Under the pieces are notes generated by a model. The model saw only the letters and a program-made list of their open reading frames with translations. It ran no database searches and was not told where the DNA came from. This document shows, in pieces, positions 21,910-33,903 of a stretch of 64,000 nt of DNA (position 1 is the first letter of the stretch; each line of letters opens with the position of its first letter). The stretch is taken from NCBI GenBank assembly GCA_963556695.1, contig CAUWAG010000020.1, forward strand, positions 6,321,753 through 6,385,752. Reading direction: 5' to 3'. This stretch comes from Anthostomella pinea. Lineage: Eukaryota > Ascomycota > Sordariomycetes > Xylariales > Xylariaceae. Both the position numbers and the translations under genes were made by a program.

Positions 21910-23058
21910 GAAATTCTCACATATGGTAGCAAATTGCTGTTATTCTCTCTCACTTCCTATCATTCGTTCTCTCTTTATTTCAGCTTGACCAGACACCCAC
22001 AGGGCAAATAGGCGTGACAGGCAGACCTGTAAGGCCTCGGTCTATACCAGGGCCGAAAAGTAGTCACTTGTTTCAGCAAAGTTTTGAAAAGAAGTTTGAC
22101 GGCTTAGGTAGGATCAACCCTCGCACCATGCTCTCTCCCCCTTAACGAGTACCCCATAGGATACAGGACAAGCCCAGCTAGGTCTCCAGCGGACAAATGA
22201 CAAGCCTTCAGCGCAATCAAGGCCTCGTCGCACAAAGCGCTTAGGAGCCACGTCCCCCCTGTATGTGACACAGTGTTGCAAGGTCTGGCCTGGCTGCCCG
22301 AGTGGCCATTAGCCTGACTTGCAGGCTCCCTGCATCCGTGATTAGGAATAGACCAGCGCATGTCATTCCACAGAGGCGTGACAGGTCACATAAATTCGCC
22401 TGATGTGTCGACAGTAGAGTGGATCAGGCTCCTCATTTCGCCCAGGCTGTGTGAAAAGCTGTTCAGCTTATCATGTTGGACCGCACTTGGTCCTGAAGCA
22501 GGCATACTCAGGCATTCTTACGCCGCCCCGATCACTAGATTGACATGTTGCAATGGCGATGCACCTACCCAACAAGGTAGACTGGCGATCTGAGCCTAGT
22601 CCGCCAGCATAGCGTGTGAAGGCAGTGAAACCAGACGAGGTAAGTGAGGCTGCATGGGTAGATGGATGGATGTGCCATCACGAGCGAGTCATCGTACTAC
22701 ATGCAGCGAAAAGAGCTTGTGTGCGTCGCCCTTGGCGGAGTGCGAACAGGGAATGTCACACGCGTGCCAAATGGACAGGCGGAACAGGATCCGAGAGGAG
22801 GGGGCGTAGATCCCGTCTCAACTATATGAGATGCTTTCGCCTGAGCCGGGTCGTTATCAAGCATTGTAACACTGTGACAAGATCCATACATAGGGAGATC
22901 CCCGGTTGGATGCCATGGGTAGGTCATGGATGACTCAAGTCTGATGAGCAAAGAATACCATTGGAGATCAACTATCGATCCAACAGCTACTTAGGTACCT
23001 TGATGTATGCATAGCCTAAAGCCACCGGGCTGTAGCATATCGGACTAACGGATGCATA
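21910..23058. other. No recognisable gene
   Basis: About 1.1 kb of short overlapping frames. A tRNA-like stretch near 22285 was examined and rejected. Confidence 0.4.
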
Positions 23059-23286
23059 CTATCCATAGCTTTGATTCTCAGGCTGAACCGCATGGTTTGT
23101 ACCGTTGGTAGGCCTGATTCTTTGAAGAGTACCCTTTTTGGTATGGTTCTCTAAACCGGGAGAATCCATCTGATAGCCTCTGTAAGGACTCTTTTGAGGT
23201 TGTCTGAGTGGCCGTTCTGGCGGGTGCTCACGTCGCGGGCCTGGCCGTTTCCTGCTCTCTTGTAGTCCCCGGCCCCCCAGACCTCT
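23059..23286 (-). mobile_element. Possible gypsy gag fragment
   Basis: A short minus-strand frame is rich in Arg, Pro and Gln and contains YQMDSPGLENHTKKG and PTNGTNHAVQPENQ. It resembles the linker before the zinc knuckle and the segment after it in chromodomain gypsy Gag proteins, with the knuckle Cys residues lost. Confidence 0.3.
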
Positions 23287-23472
23287 GACCAATCAGAACC
23301 TAGGTATCAAGAAGTATACTCATACACAGTAACTAAAAGAGACCTTATATCTTTTAAGAGGAGTACTTTACACAGACTTCTAGCGGCCAGATCTGGACAT
23401 GGCGACTTTGCCAGATATCATGAACGCTTTGGGCATACAGACTCGAATGACTATTGCAATTGTGGTGAGAAC
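23287..23472 (+). mobile_element. LINE-A fragment (ORF2 C-terminal region)
   Basis: The segment matches the major LINE at about 38820-38998, from the ATCAGAACC/ATCAAGAAGTATACTC stretch to the codons for the terminal Cys motif. Both ends are truncated. Confidence 0.85.
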
Positions 23473-23793
23473 CAGGCTATGATAAGAATCGCGGCAAAAC
23501 CATCAGCCTCCAAAAACGGTGTTAGGGAGATTGCAGACACCCTTATCCACTCCACGGAATTACAGTCTTGACAGAAACCTTAGTGCAGTCAGTCTTGATT
23601 AGCTTGCATGATGGAATTATGGTCACCATAGGTCTCATGCTATATTGGAAGCGAAGTAATCGTCTCGGGAGGCGCCTACCGGTCACTTGTTAAAGGATCT
23701 CTTCGAGTTCAGACTGTTCGAAATAGACCCTTAATGGTGGACTTGAGGAGCTGCTCATCCTTCCTTTCACATGTGTACAAGTTGCCAAGATTT

Positions 23794-24330
23794 CTAAAGA
23801 ATCCTCCGGCCCTTTTTCGCATATTTACGAGTTGCCTCGGAGGGTAGGAGGCCTGAAGAGCTCCATAGGTCCTGATCATCGGCAGCGGCCTTTATCCATT
23901 GCTGTAACCTTCGAGGGGGACCTGGCGCCTGGGGATTTGCGTCGTGGAACTCTTTGACGCGTATAGCCGAGCCTCTGAAGTTAGCTGCTGGATACCACAT
24001 CGGGTCAGGGTCATGGCCTGTCCATTCAGCCTGGTACTCCAGCTTGCCCCGGGTTAGGCGGGAGGACAGAATTTTGTTAACTTCCCACTCGGGGACCCCA
24101 ACCACGTCGAGGGGAGGCGGTGGAGGGATCACCTGACCTGGGACAGGGTCATTTGGTGACCGTACTAAGCGGCTTGTGTTAATCACCCGATGAGCGTTTA
24201 CCCCAGGGGGCATGTCAATTTCAAAGGCGTCCTTGTTAACCTGCTTAACAACCCGATATGGTCCCATGTAAGGGTTGTCCAACCCATCGTGTGGGCTGTC
24301 AGTACGCCACGCTCCTTTTTGTACGTATCT
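23794..24330 (-). mobile_element. Chromodomain gypsy integrase C-terminus
   Basis: The frame begins within the integrase tail (KGAWRTDSPHDGL, NPYMGPYRVVK) and runs into a complete chromodomain (VPEWEVNKILSS, YQAEWTGHDPDPMWYPA, FHDANPQAPGPP). The chromodomain directs such elements to heterochromatin. The sequence is closely related to 58640-59224. Upstream of KGAWRTD the frame runs into unrelated sequence, so this is a 3' fragment without core integrase. Confidence 0.85.
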
Positions 24331-24572
24331 CACGTTGCTCCAGCTGTGCTGGGAGCAACATTCGTGGTCTTCAGAGAAGGTGTGAGATTTCAAAGTATTC
24401 TATTGAAGGAGAGAAACCAGGAATAGTTCCTGGAGGGTAGAAGGCCCTTATATATGAGGAATACAAAAAAAAAAAAAATATTTGGACAAAATAGCAGTCC
24501 TAGCACAAAGAACATATATATAGGGATTTAGTAATATTGGTGACGTTGAGACGTCATGGTGAACCAGAATCC

Positions 24573-25883
24573 CTAGATTCCAACAGTGGGTTGCTTCGGG
24601 CCGGTTTCATCTTGTGTCCGTTCTCCGACGATCTTGGTTTTGAGCTTGGGGAACTCCTTGATGAGGTCGATGAGAAGCTCGCGGACACGCAGCTTCAAGG
24701 CGTCCATGCCGGCCTTTCTGGTCGAGTTCACGACGAACCAAGGGTCCTTGGCAAAGAAAATTCGCTCATCTGCCTGCCCCTGCTTAAGGCTTTTGTTCGC
24801 ATCATCCGGACCTCGGTTCTTGACGATGTAGTAGCCTAGGGTGAGGTCGCTTCTCTTGCCCATGACATGGTCGATTGCGACCTATTGCGTTGTCCGCTCG
24901 ATTGCCAGATCAGGCTTGGTGAGAACAGCCATGGTTCTTATCAAGGTGGGATCAGCCTTCTTGGCCAGCTTCAAGATCTCTTGCGTGGCAGGGTTAACGT
25001 TGCTAGGTATAATCGCCAGAATACTGCAAGTTAAATGATTAGAGCAGGAAACCTCAAGATGATATGGATGAGTACTCATATCGTTCTTGAATTCTTCACT
25101 AGTTTGATGCGTGCACTTTAGCACTGATTATGAGACCACTTGCCCAGGATCACTTACTGTACTTGTTAACCATGTTCATGACAAGCTCGATGTCGCTTTC
25201 CGTGGTTACGCCTATAATATACAAGATCAGTCAGTACATCTTCACAGCAAAATGCCTTAGGCCAGTGACTGACTGTCAGTTTCCTTTCGAAATATATCAG
25301 GAACGTCAATCGCGGTAAAGTGCTCCTCCTAGGCCATGTCAGGATTTAAATAAAGGCAAAGTCGACTTGTATTAGTTCTTATGTGGGGGCCGAGCTTCTC
25401 GATCTTGAGAACATGCTCGCTGAATGCCGGGAGCCTGGTGCCGTTCGGTAAAGTAGTGTTCGTGGCAGTTTGGATTCCCATGGCCTCATTTGCCTAAAGA
25501 GTGTCAGGAAAGGCTTGATTCGCGGAGAGCGACACAGGTAACATACCTCCTTGAACAGTTTAACAAGGTTCTTGGGACACATCTCAGTCAAGGTGCGCTG
25601 GAAAGTCTTGACGCGTTGCTGTTCCTGGGGCGGCGCATCCAAGTTCGGCATGATGGACACCATGATGCTCTCCTCGTCCTCGCAGCGGCAGGTGATTTGG
25701 GTGGCATAGCGTGTGCAGAGCTTTGCATCGCGGGAAAGGGCGAAGCCCGTCAGTCCCTCGAGCACCGAACTCTTGCCCGAGGACTGGTCTCCGACGACGA
25801 CGAGCTAGGTAGCGATAATTAATAGAGATCTATCAGTAAGGTGTGATCGAATATACCTGAGGAAGGGCGGCAGTAGTACTCAT
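24573..25883 (-). pseudogene. Dynamin-like GTPase, truncated
   Basis: The start is ATG 25883 (MSTTAALPQ), then a 52-bp intron (25856-25805), then GTPase motif G1 in LVVVGDQSSGKSSVLEGL. A further 53-bp intron (25546-25494) leads to the middle part. G3 reads AIDVPDIF, where the family has a DxPG, and G4 TKPD is intact. A TAG follows TTQ near 24880. The frame then resumes with VMGKRSDL and ends shortly after the GTPase domain, near QTPTVGI-type residues. The stalk and effector domains that make dynamins assemble on membranes are absent. The changed G3 glycine, the stop and the truncation all argue for a pseudogene of an Mx/Vps1-like GTPase. Confidence 0.85.
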
Positions 25884-26330
25884 GTTCGTTATTCATATAA
25901 TGAATATGGCAAGGGAAAAGAATTAGAAAAGAACAGGATGCAAAAACAGAACTGATGGTTAAGATTGTGAAGTGCAAGAGTCAAGCTCCAAAGTGGTCAG
26001 CCTTGAGAGATGGTCTCGGACTCAGATGCAGATGCAGAAACAGGAGAGTGGAGGTAAGTCAAGTTAAATACCTGAGAGGTTTGGTACTTGACCAGGCATA
26101 CTCGTCAAATGATCTCTCAACATAAGTAAAAAAACCAGTCCAACTTCAAAACGGGTTCAGGCTGGTACAAAACGGCACTGGCCATCCCACAGCCCCGTGA
26201 ACGCATTCAATTGACCCTTAACGAGACAGGCGGCTGGCCCTTGTCTTGCGCTGCAGGAACCCTTGAGGGAGGCAAGTGGTTAAAACAACCCATTTGCACA
26301 AGCAGCTGGCATAGGTACACTAACCCCACA
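25884..26330. other. Upstream of the dynamin remnant, no gene seen
   Basis: Probably includes the former dynamin promoter. No other feature was recognised. Confidence 0.35.
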
Positions 26331-26884
26331 CAAGTCTCCGTACTGCCCCCATATTTCCACTAAAACGCTATGTTTTTAGATTTAAATAAAACAACAATGG
26401 TATTAAAAATAAACAAACCACTTTAATAGACTTATGTTTAAATCGAATAGCGAATATAATATCAAATTTCACGGACTTCTTTTACTTACATTTAAGGAGT
26501 AAATTAATATATACTAAAAGTAAATTTTGAAATTTTATAAATGTATTAAAATATTAAATCTTATAAAATTAATCATAAAGGTAAAACCTTGAATTAAAGT
26601 TTTATATATTTAATAATAGAAGATTAAAGCTTATAAAGGTTATAATTAATAACAAATAGTTTACTATGTTAAAATAAAAACTTTTTGAATTTTAATCATT
26701 AAAGGCTATAATTTATATGCTATTTTGTAATATTATTAAAAATAAATAAAATTCCATTTCAAATCATTTTATTTTGTTAAACCTCTTTATAAACTTCTTA
26801 AAAGCTTTAAGCTATTATAAAACTTTTTCTTATATTTAATAGAATGGTTATAATACCAGGTATTAAAATATTAACCCTTCATAT
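26331..26884. other. AT-rich island (RIP-like)
   Basis: About 550 bases made up largely of A and T (TTAAAA, TATAAT, AATAAA runs) without frames, in sharp contrast to the GC-balanced flanks. It ends exactly at the gypsy LTR 26885-27096. It is consistent with an element interior saturated by C-to-T mutation. Confidence 0.7.
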
Positions 26885-27096
26885 TGTGACGGCCTGCACA
26901 GACCTTCCCACATGATAAGCCGATACCTCCCAATAAGGGAAGGATCTGACTGGAGGATCCCCTTAAAGGACCAGCTTCCAGCTGTACCTAGCTTTCTCTC
27001 TCTTCCTTTCCTCTCTAGTCTTGATATTCTCGTCAATAGAGTAATAGCTGCTTGCTGCCGGCCATGTCCCAGCTCCTCAGTACGCTCGCCGTGACA
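26885..27096 (+). mobile_element. Gypsy LTR, copy 2
   Basis: This 212-bp unit bounded by TGTGACGG and CCGTGACA is nearly identical to 7532-7733 and contains about 10 extra bases near 26971. No target duplication was seen. It is not AT-biased although it adjoins the AT-rich island. Confidence 0.85.
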
Positions 27097-28309
27097 TTTA
27101 TCTCTAAGATATCAATTTTTTTTGAATAAACCATGTTAATATTCCAGTAAATTAACTATAAGTACTATAAGTACTTAAGTTGTATCTATTTTACTCGATT
27201 CACTATTATAGCGTAAAGTTGTGAGCCAAGCATCCAATTCCCTTCTTTCTTGGGCTTCTTGCTGAACCGAAGCGCGTAGAATGGACCACAGAGGTCGTTT
27301 GGATGCAAGGCGCCTGCCCATCCTGGCTGCTCGCACGGAGTGAACTCGAACTCTCTGTTCCACGCGAGAATTGAGGTCAGATCGACACCAGAGGTTGGAA
27401 TGAGTCTGAAAAGACACAGAGTGTTGCTCAGAGCGTTGTCGGGGGCAGTCATCTGGAAGAAGCGGGAGGGTACACGGATGGGAGAGGACTGATAACATAG
27501 GTTCTTCGGGCAAAGAGAACGCAGGGAAGAAATTCGTAGGTAAACAGGCGGCAGCGGCGGGAGAGGTGTTAGGGAGGGGCTGCACTGTCGCGTATGCAAT
27601 CGGGGATTCTGACTTGAAGCCGCGCGTGCAACTTAGAGTTCTGATTTCTTGGCGCATCAGTGTGGCGCGGGGTGTCCCCCCCGCTTCTGGCCTGTCCTTA
27701 AGACCAAGGGTGGGTTGTGTGAAACTGTGTGGCATCCGACAGCCACCATCTCTGCCTCAATTCGCGCCCGACAGACATGCGCTGAGCTGCCGGTAGCCTT
27801 CTATTTCCATAACGAATTCTCCTCGGTTGGGGCGGGTAGTCCACGGCTAGAGGATTGGCCTTTTGCCCTATCTTTTGGCGGTTCTTTTTCACCAAGCTCC
27901 CCAACCGCTTACTTGGCCCTACTTAACCAGCTCAAGGCAGGCTAGGGGCCAGCCTTGCTTCCGCATGCGTTCCAGCAGCCGGCGCACTAAAGTCGAGTCC
28001 CTGAGGCATGCGCTGGGATTCCCATTCTAGGCAATCTGCCCAGTCATCATCCTATTGTGTCGCAGTGGATGGGACAGTATTTATGATCCATCAACTCCAA
28101 GCATGCAAATCAGCTATATGCGAGCAACAAGCTCATTGTTTTAGCCTTGCCACCCAGTCCCTCTACGTCTTCCTCGAGATTAAATGAGGAAGAAGCAGAG
28201 CAAGAAGAAGAACAACAGAAGACACTTCAAAACCTAAATAATCTGAACTCGCTTGCCATCTAGCAATACCTAAGCATCAGAGCCGAAATATCGCACCGTT
28301 ACAAAGGAA
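27097..28309. other. No securely identified gene
   Basis: Overlapping minus-strand frames at 27175-27735 (186 codons) and 27186-27599 (137 codons) occupy the left part. Neither shows a known domain and they compete with each other, so no call is made. 27950-28309 holds nothing recognisable. Confidence 0.4.
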
Positions 28310-29629
28310 CTAACTTCTAGAGATACGACTGATCGGCTGTTTGGAGCACTTGGCCAGCCACTCCTGGATCCTCGCCACACCCTGCATATCTCCCTGCTTG
28401 GTGTCTGCCTTGTTCTCGTCGACCCAAGTGCGGGTAAAGCTACCGCCGAAATCTATGAGCCATAGGTCTCTTTTCTTGCGGTCGACGAGGACGTTGTGCG
28501 GCTTGGCGTCACCCCAGACCAAGTCCGCGTCGTGAAGATCTGTGACAAGGGCTTCGATATCGCGGGCCCAGCGGTTCCGATCAGCGTCGTCGCAGTCGGC
28601 CCAAGGCGCTGTATCCGCCAGCGTGCCAATATTGTCGATGTACATGATTAGGATGCCGACAAGACGTTTCCCTCCGAGCTCACAATAGTCCGAGTCCGAA
28701 TCAGCATCCGAACCAGAGTACGGTTCCGGGTCCGGGTATTCTTTCGAGGTGTCGCCTCTGTTCGGGTCGTAACACTGTGCTATCTCATCGTCATCGTCAA
28801 TGACCACGCCATGCAGCTTGGAGACGCGCAGGCCGGCCGGGAGCTGCTCGTCCGCTGCCAGAACGTCTATTTTCTTGTACATCAGCAGCTCATGGGCCGT
28901 CGCGCATTTAGGGCGCGCTTGAGAACTCCACTCCTTGAAGTAACACTCGATCCCCTCAACAAGTACCTTGGTCGGGCCGATAAGGCATGGATGCAGGTCG
29001 GCGGGCAGGCCTGGCGCGGGCGGGGCGATCTGAACCTGAAGCGAGGAGTACTGCTTGGGCTCCCAATTGCTTAGCAGCCGACTCGTGAAGGCATCGTGAG
29101 GTGGACGCAGGTACTGGCCGAGAGGGTAGTAGTTCCAACCATGACGAGCCTTGAGAAGAGGCTTAGGCATCATGTCGCCGCTTGCAGCCATTGCTTCGAG
29201 AGCAAACGTTTGTTTGTATCTCCAGTCTGAGAGGGACAGGTTTGTGGAGGTCGATGATGGCGCCAGCTTAGTCATTAACGACTCAAACGGCTTTATGAGG
29301 CTACGACATAACGGCCTGATGTCGGTAGTATTGTCAATGTTGTTGAAGTCGGCCCTGAACTTCTCAAGGGAGTCGAGATGCTGCTCTAGAGCAGTAGGCG
29401 AGGCGGAAAGGCTCTTCCTTGAATATGTGATGATGAAGATGGCCCCAAAACAATGAACGTGCAAATTAATATCGTCCAAATCGCCTGGAACTGTGCCGAC
29501 AGAATGACTTATTAAGTAAAAAATTGGCATGATAACAAGGTATAAAAACCTCAGAAAGTTTTTAGGACGGAATTGTAAAGAACGTAAGGGGCATTCTTGG
29601 TTCTTCAATAAGTGATATGTGTCATTCAA
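28310..29629 (-). CDS. Atypical protein-kinase-like protein
   Basis: A 439-codon frame. The C-terminal 220 residues have a degenerate kinase catalytic half: LVWGDAKPHNVLVDR stands where HRDxKxxN normally lies (Asp and Asn kept, His-Arg lost), followed by LIDFGGSF for DFG. An acidic Asp/Ser-rich loop (GSDADSDSDYCE) precedes the hinge LIMYIDNIG. No glycine-rich loop was recognised. This fits the fungal subtelomeric kinase-like families (aminoglycoside-phosphotransferase-like or FunK-like) of unknown substrate. The first 45 or so codons are hydrophobic and may contain an unspliced intron (about 29549-29490), so the start is uncertain. Confidence 0.7.
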   Translation of the reverse strand: MNDTYHLLKNQECPLRSLQFRPKNFLRFLYLVIMPIFYLISHSVGTVPGDLDDINLHVHCFGAIFIITYSRKSLSASPTALEQHLDSLEKFRADFNNIDNTTDIRPLCRSLIKPFESLMTKLAPSSTSTNLSLSDWRYKQTFALEAMAASGDMMPKPLLKARHGWNYYPLGQYLRPPHDAFTSRLLSNWEPKQYSSLQVQIAPPAPGLPADLHPCLIGPTKVLVEGIECYFKEWSSQARPKCATAHELLMYKKIDVLAADEQLPAGLRVSKLHGVVIDDDDEIAQCYDPNRGDTSKEYPDPEPYSGSDADSDSDYCELGGKRLVGILIMYIDNIGTLADTAPWADCDDADRNRWARDIEALVTDLHDADLVWGDAKPHNVLVDRKKRDLWLIDFGGSFTRTWVDENKADTKQGDMQGVARIQEWLAKCSKQPISRISRS

Positions 29630-29954
29630 AATGAAATTGATAAACTGATTGTCAAATGAAGGATTCGGGATGTGGCTAGATGGCCACTTGGGATCGGGAT
29701 GATTCGGATCAGGTACCCCAAGAGGGGGTATTTAGATTTACACTGTAGCCAGCCGTCCTAGACCTCTTACAATACGTCGCGTTCTGCCCAGACCCCGATC
29801 CGGACCCGTGAACCTGACACTAATGTCGCTTTCCGTCTCGTTTCACCTCTGTCCAACGATGTCGTAGATCCTCCAGTGGTGTGCTGCCGGGGTATGGTAA
29901 GCCCCCGCTCATTTCATATGCACAAGAGTACGGGCAACTTGGAACCAACCTCAT
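29630..29954. other. Intergenic, nothing recognised
   Basis: The segment between two minus-strand genes presumably holds the promoter of the kinase-like gene. Confidence 0.35.
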
Positions 29955-30350
29955 TCATTGGTTTATGCACTGATTGCACGAGTTGTGATTGCAGCGGCAG
30001 GGACCGCCACGGTAGAGAGGCCCATTGCACTGGCAACACCACTGTGGACGAGGGAGGCAGCGTATGCAAGGCTTGTGCTGATTGCATGCCGGGTTAGTGC
30101 AATGCTTGCCTCCGGTGTAGGTAGTGTTGCAGTGGTGGCACTGCCACCCTTTGCGGTCAAACGCTCTTCTTTGGCAGTCTTTTTTGCCCTCGCAGTAGCC
30201 TGGAGCATATTGCTGCGTTGTAGCAACACTAAGCGCTAAGGGGCAGTACCCCAATTCGCCGGTCATTGGGTCGATTGGTGCATTCTCGCAACGCACATAG
30301 TATGCGGTACTATGCTTGCAGTCGATGGTGACTTTGATCTTTTGACACAT
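29955..30350 (-). CDS. Cys-rich small protein, 131 aa
   Basis: An intact frame from ATG 30350 (MCQKIKVTIDCKH) with about 22 Cys, many in CxxC pairs: CHHCNTTY, CIRCLPRPQWCCQC and a C-terminal CNHNSCNQC. It has no signal peptide, so it is probably an intracellular zinc-binding protein rather than a secreted effector. The exact family was not recognised, although small fungal proteins opening with a Cys-His pattern of this type are common orphans. Strong periodic Cys placement and the clean start and stop support a real gene. Confidence 0.6.
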   Translation of the reverse strand: MCQKIKVTIDCKHSTAYYVRCENAPIDPMTGELGYCPLALSVATTQQYAPGYCEGKKDCQRRAFDRKGWQCHHCNTTYTGGKHCTNPACNQHKPCIRCLPRPQWCCQCNGPLYRGGPCRCNHNSCNQCINQ

Positions 30351-31060
30351 GATGGCGGAATATGGTTATCTTGAGCAAGAGAATCGCTTTGAAATGCTGC
30401 AGGAACGCAAAAGTGGAGTGAGATAGATTATAAAAAAGATAAGGCGCCTACTACAAGTGAACATAAGCGTTTATATGTGCCATCTAGAATTCTACGTGAC
30501 TCATAATGTTTCATTCTGTCCGTCATTTTATTCAAATCCCATTTCCTCCCAATCGATTTGACAACGAAAAAGCTGCAGGCAATATGCACGTGTGAGCTGT
30601 TTGCGTATGTGGCAAGTGCTTGGCGACACCGGTCAGGAAAATGATTCATTGTTTGACTGGTACATATGGTCCACAACTACAAACCATTAAAGCCAACAAG
30701 ATTATCACAGCTATACCGGTATGGAAAATGCGACGCAATGCACGGCATCGATAATGCGGTGTGACGGGGAGAATTACCGTGCAGCATCTCCACCTGCATA
30801 TCTATCCATCCATCCATCCATGCGCAGCCTCACTTGCCCCAGTCCCATTTCCGCTCCTTCACCCATCGTGCTGCCAGTCTTGACTCCCACCGCCAGCCGA
30901 ATTTCTTGGGTAGCCGCATTTCCATTGCTATATGTCTGAGCTGCCTAGAAACCCCGGGGGCACATATTGTGACGGTGTACAGCCGTATCCACCTGGATAG
31001 ATGGATGCTCTCGGAGCCTGGAAGGGACTTCAGCATGTGGTCAAGTCACCCCCAAAGCTT
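30351..31060. other. No recognisable gene
   Basis: Short frames only. A CATC microsatellite-like run (ATCCATCCATCCATCC) occurs near 30803-30820. Confidence 0.35.
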
Positions 31061-31064
31061 AGTC

Positions 31065-31278
31065 AGCGCCGGATCTGGGTGTGCGTGGATAACACAGGAG
31101 CGATCTGGGGGCTCCGCGGCAATGCCGCGGTATCCTGCCAGTGGCCTACCTGAAGTTCCACGCCGAGGCTGAAGTCCGTAATGTCAACGTCAAGTGGTGC
31201 CCGGGGCACTGCGCTGTTAAGGGCAATGAACTGGCAGACAAGCTGGCTAAGGCCGGCTCGGCGAGTTCTTGGAATCGT
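31065..31278 (+). mobile_element. RNase H fragment of a different LINE
   Basis: Two plus-strand frames, RIWVCVDNTGAIWGLRG and then VNVKWCPGHCAVKGNELAD, are the second and third catalytic blocks of a LINE-type RNase H, with one frame change between them. The sequence differs from LINE-A, whose corresponding motif is VKWIPGHRDIDGNEAA. It is cut by the LINE-A copy starting at 31280. Confidence 0.7.
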
Positions 31279-31279
31279 A

Positions 31280-33764
31280 GAGTCCCATTGAGCCCATCTA
31301 CCACTGACGTGTTGTCTAGGCAGACATATAGCTGTTTTCTGTGTCCAATTGCCCTGGCTGCTGCAAGACCTTGGAGAGCACCATAGACTTCAGCATCTAC
31401 TACTTCTGCTTATAAAAGTCTACCCTTTCCCCGGTATACTCCTTGAGTAGTGTTGCCTTTCCTGATGGTGTAACCCCATCCAGTGCGGGTTGTACCTTGG
31501 TCAACCAATTGTGATCCATCTGAGTAGATGACAAGGTCAGTGTTCATATTTCTCTCTTATAACCATTGCTTAAAGAGCTCTGTTTTTTTTGTCTTTATCT
31601 TTACGGACTGGGGGCTTCTTCCATGATGGCCTAGTAAGTATTGGTCTCTGGAAGTCAGGGACTAGCTGGAAGCTCCTTTGTAACCTTGTTGGATCCTTGC
31701 GGGCTTGTATTTGGAGCCTGCTAACAAGAGGGTGTCTCTGGTCTATTCGTCCTAGTCGGAGGCCGTGACGTCGTCGTATTGATTCTGCAAGAACTCCAGC
31801 TGGGGGAATCTGCGATTCAAAATATAGGATATGCCCAGGGTGTGTTTTCCAGACTGGCAAGATAGCCCTGATCGCCGTTCGTAGTACAGCATCTATTGTC
31901 CCAAGAAGCCCCTTAATACGACATGCTGATGTCTCACCTGAACTCCTGATTTTTTTGATTCCTGGGTACCAGGCCTCCAGGCCATGTGTAAGAATAGGAA
32001 TAACACAAGTTTTCACAGCCTTCTTGGTTGACTTTACTGGAAGTCCTTTGACTGTGTTGCATAGTCCTCGAAGGTGGTTTGCTACCCTACTAGCTTTCTT
32101 GGCCCAGTAGGAAACGTGATCTTTGAAGTTCAGTTTTCTATCCAGGAAGACACCCAGCCATCGTATGGAGTTCTTTGCTGTTCTGTTCATTGTCCCGTGG
32201 CGGACCGGAGGATTGTCTGAGTTCTTTTTCCGTGAGAAGTGCATGATTTCGGTTTTGTTGGGATCAAACTCAATAGCATTGTCGTGTCCCCATTGGTTGA
32301 GCAGATGAAGATTTTCAGAAGCCTCTTTGGCTGTTTCTTTAAGGTCCTTTCCAATACAGAGAGTCGCTAGGTCGTCTGCATATCCAAAGCGTCTTCTTTT
32401 CATACTGAGCCGGGCATAGATTGGCTCTGTATACAGCATATAAAGGATTGGAGAAGCTGGTGAGCCTTGTGGTAGCCCACAGGTGAGAGCTTTTATATCG
32501 GTCATAATACCTTCAAACCGAACTCTTGCGGACCGTTCAAACATGAATGACTGGACCTATCTTATAAGAAAGTCTGGCCAGCCCTGTTCTCTCATGCGAA
32601 CCACCAGCCGTCCCATTAGGGCAGCGTCAAAGGCCCCTGTCACATCTGCTGTGACTACTGTTGCAACAAGGCCTTGGTCAAGGGCCTGCTCAAAATCATG
32701 TATGAGTGCAGCTATCAAATCGGTGGCAGAGCGCTTTAGTAGAGCTCCAAAATATTATGGAGCTAGAATTCCGAGTTTGATAACAAACCAGGCAATTCTT
32801 TTTGTAATGAGTCATTCTAGGCCTTTGCCAAGACATGGCAGTAGCGATATTGGTCTGTAGGCCCTGGGGTTGGAATAGTCTTTCTTGCCTGGCTTTGGGA
32901 TCATCACTACCTCAGTTATTTTGAATGGTTTAGGGTGGTGTCCAATCTGTAGACAGGTCTGAAAAAGGGCTCTGATATGCTCCCCAATGACTGGCCAGCA
33001 AGCTTTCAGAATCCGTACTGTGAGGGTGTCTATTCCCAGGGAGTTGCTCTTGGTCCCTATAGTGCACTCTTCAGCCTCTTCTAGTTCGACATGGTATTTA
33101 AGGGGAATGTGTGGCTTGGCTTGTGTGATCTGAGCAGACCAGGGGTCGATGATATCGTTATCTGGGGTACTTCGTTCAAGCGTGGCTAAGCGTAGTACAT
33201 TTGCCTTGCTCTCTTGTGACTCAAAGATTTGGTCCCCAATAATGATTGGGGGGGAACGCAATCCTGCTGACAGCTTGTGCCAGGAAACAATTCTGTACAG
33301 GTCTTTTGGTTCAGTCGCTGAATCAATTAAAGTCTGCCAGTATTCTCTCTTAGCTTTTCAGACCACATAGTGAAATTCTTGTCGGGCTGAATTTCGCCCT
33401 TCTTGGCTTATGGTCTGTTTTGAAAGGGTCCTGTATGTCTGAACAGCTGCTTTGCAGTCATCATTCCACCAAGCAGTGGGCCTAGATTGTCGGGGCTTCT
33501 TGCCCACTGTCCTGATATAGCCTTGAATCATGTTGATCAAGCTTTGTGTAAAGGTATCCACCTGGCCAGGGGATACACCCAGCTGGGGGAGTTCATGAAT
33601 CCTGGCTTGGACATTGTCTGCTAGTTCTTGTAGCTTATTGTCCGGTATTATCTACTGATTGGCCTTGGGAACTCGGTCCCGATCTCCCTGAATTGGAGTG
33701 ACTATTCGTAATGTCTTGTGATCTGAGGTGCACTGAAGTGCATCATTGACTGAGGCTTAAGGCA
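31280..33764 (-). mobile_element. LINE-A copy 2, ORF2 part (host of nested insertion)
   Basis: This is the minus-strand ORF2 remnant of LINE-A. Reading leftwards it runs from the end of the endonuclease (SVNDALQCTSD equivalent) through reverse transcriptase (GLPQGSPASPILY, FGYADDLA) into the start of RNase H, where it is truncated at 31280. Frames are interrupted near 32545, 32815 and 33360. Its 5' part is at 39367-41618. Between the two lies the complete copy 1, which was inserted into this copy. Confidence 0.92.
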
Positions 33765-33903
33765 ACACACTCTTACCAAAAACAACTATTTTTCTTGGCG
33801 CCCCGCTGTTAGGGCGCAACCTCTATATCTGCACTAAAACAGGCATTTATTTCAGTACCTGACTATCCTTGCCAAGGCGCAGAAAATTTTTCTCACAAGC
33901 TGG

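Noticed and set aside
22280..22350. tRNA-like stretch (GGCTGCCCGAGTGGCC..)
   Set aside because: It resembles an A box, but no B box or acceptor pairing could be found.
27175..27735. 186-codon minus-strand frame
   Set aside because: It overlaps another frame of similar length, no family was recognised, and there is no clear start context.
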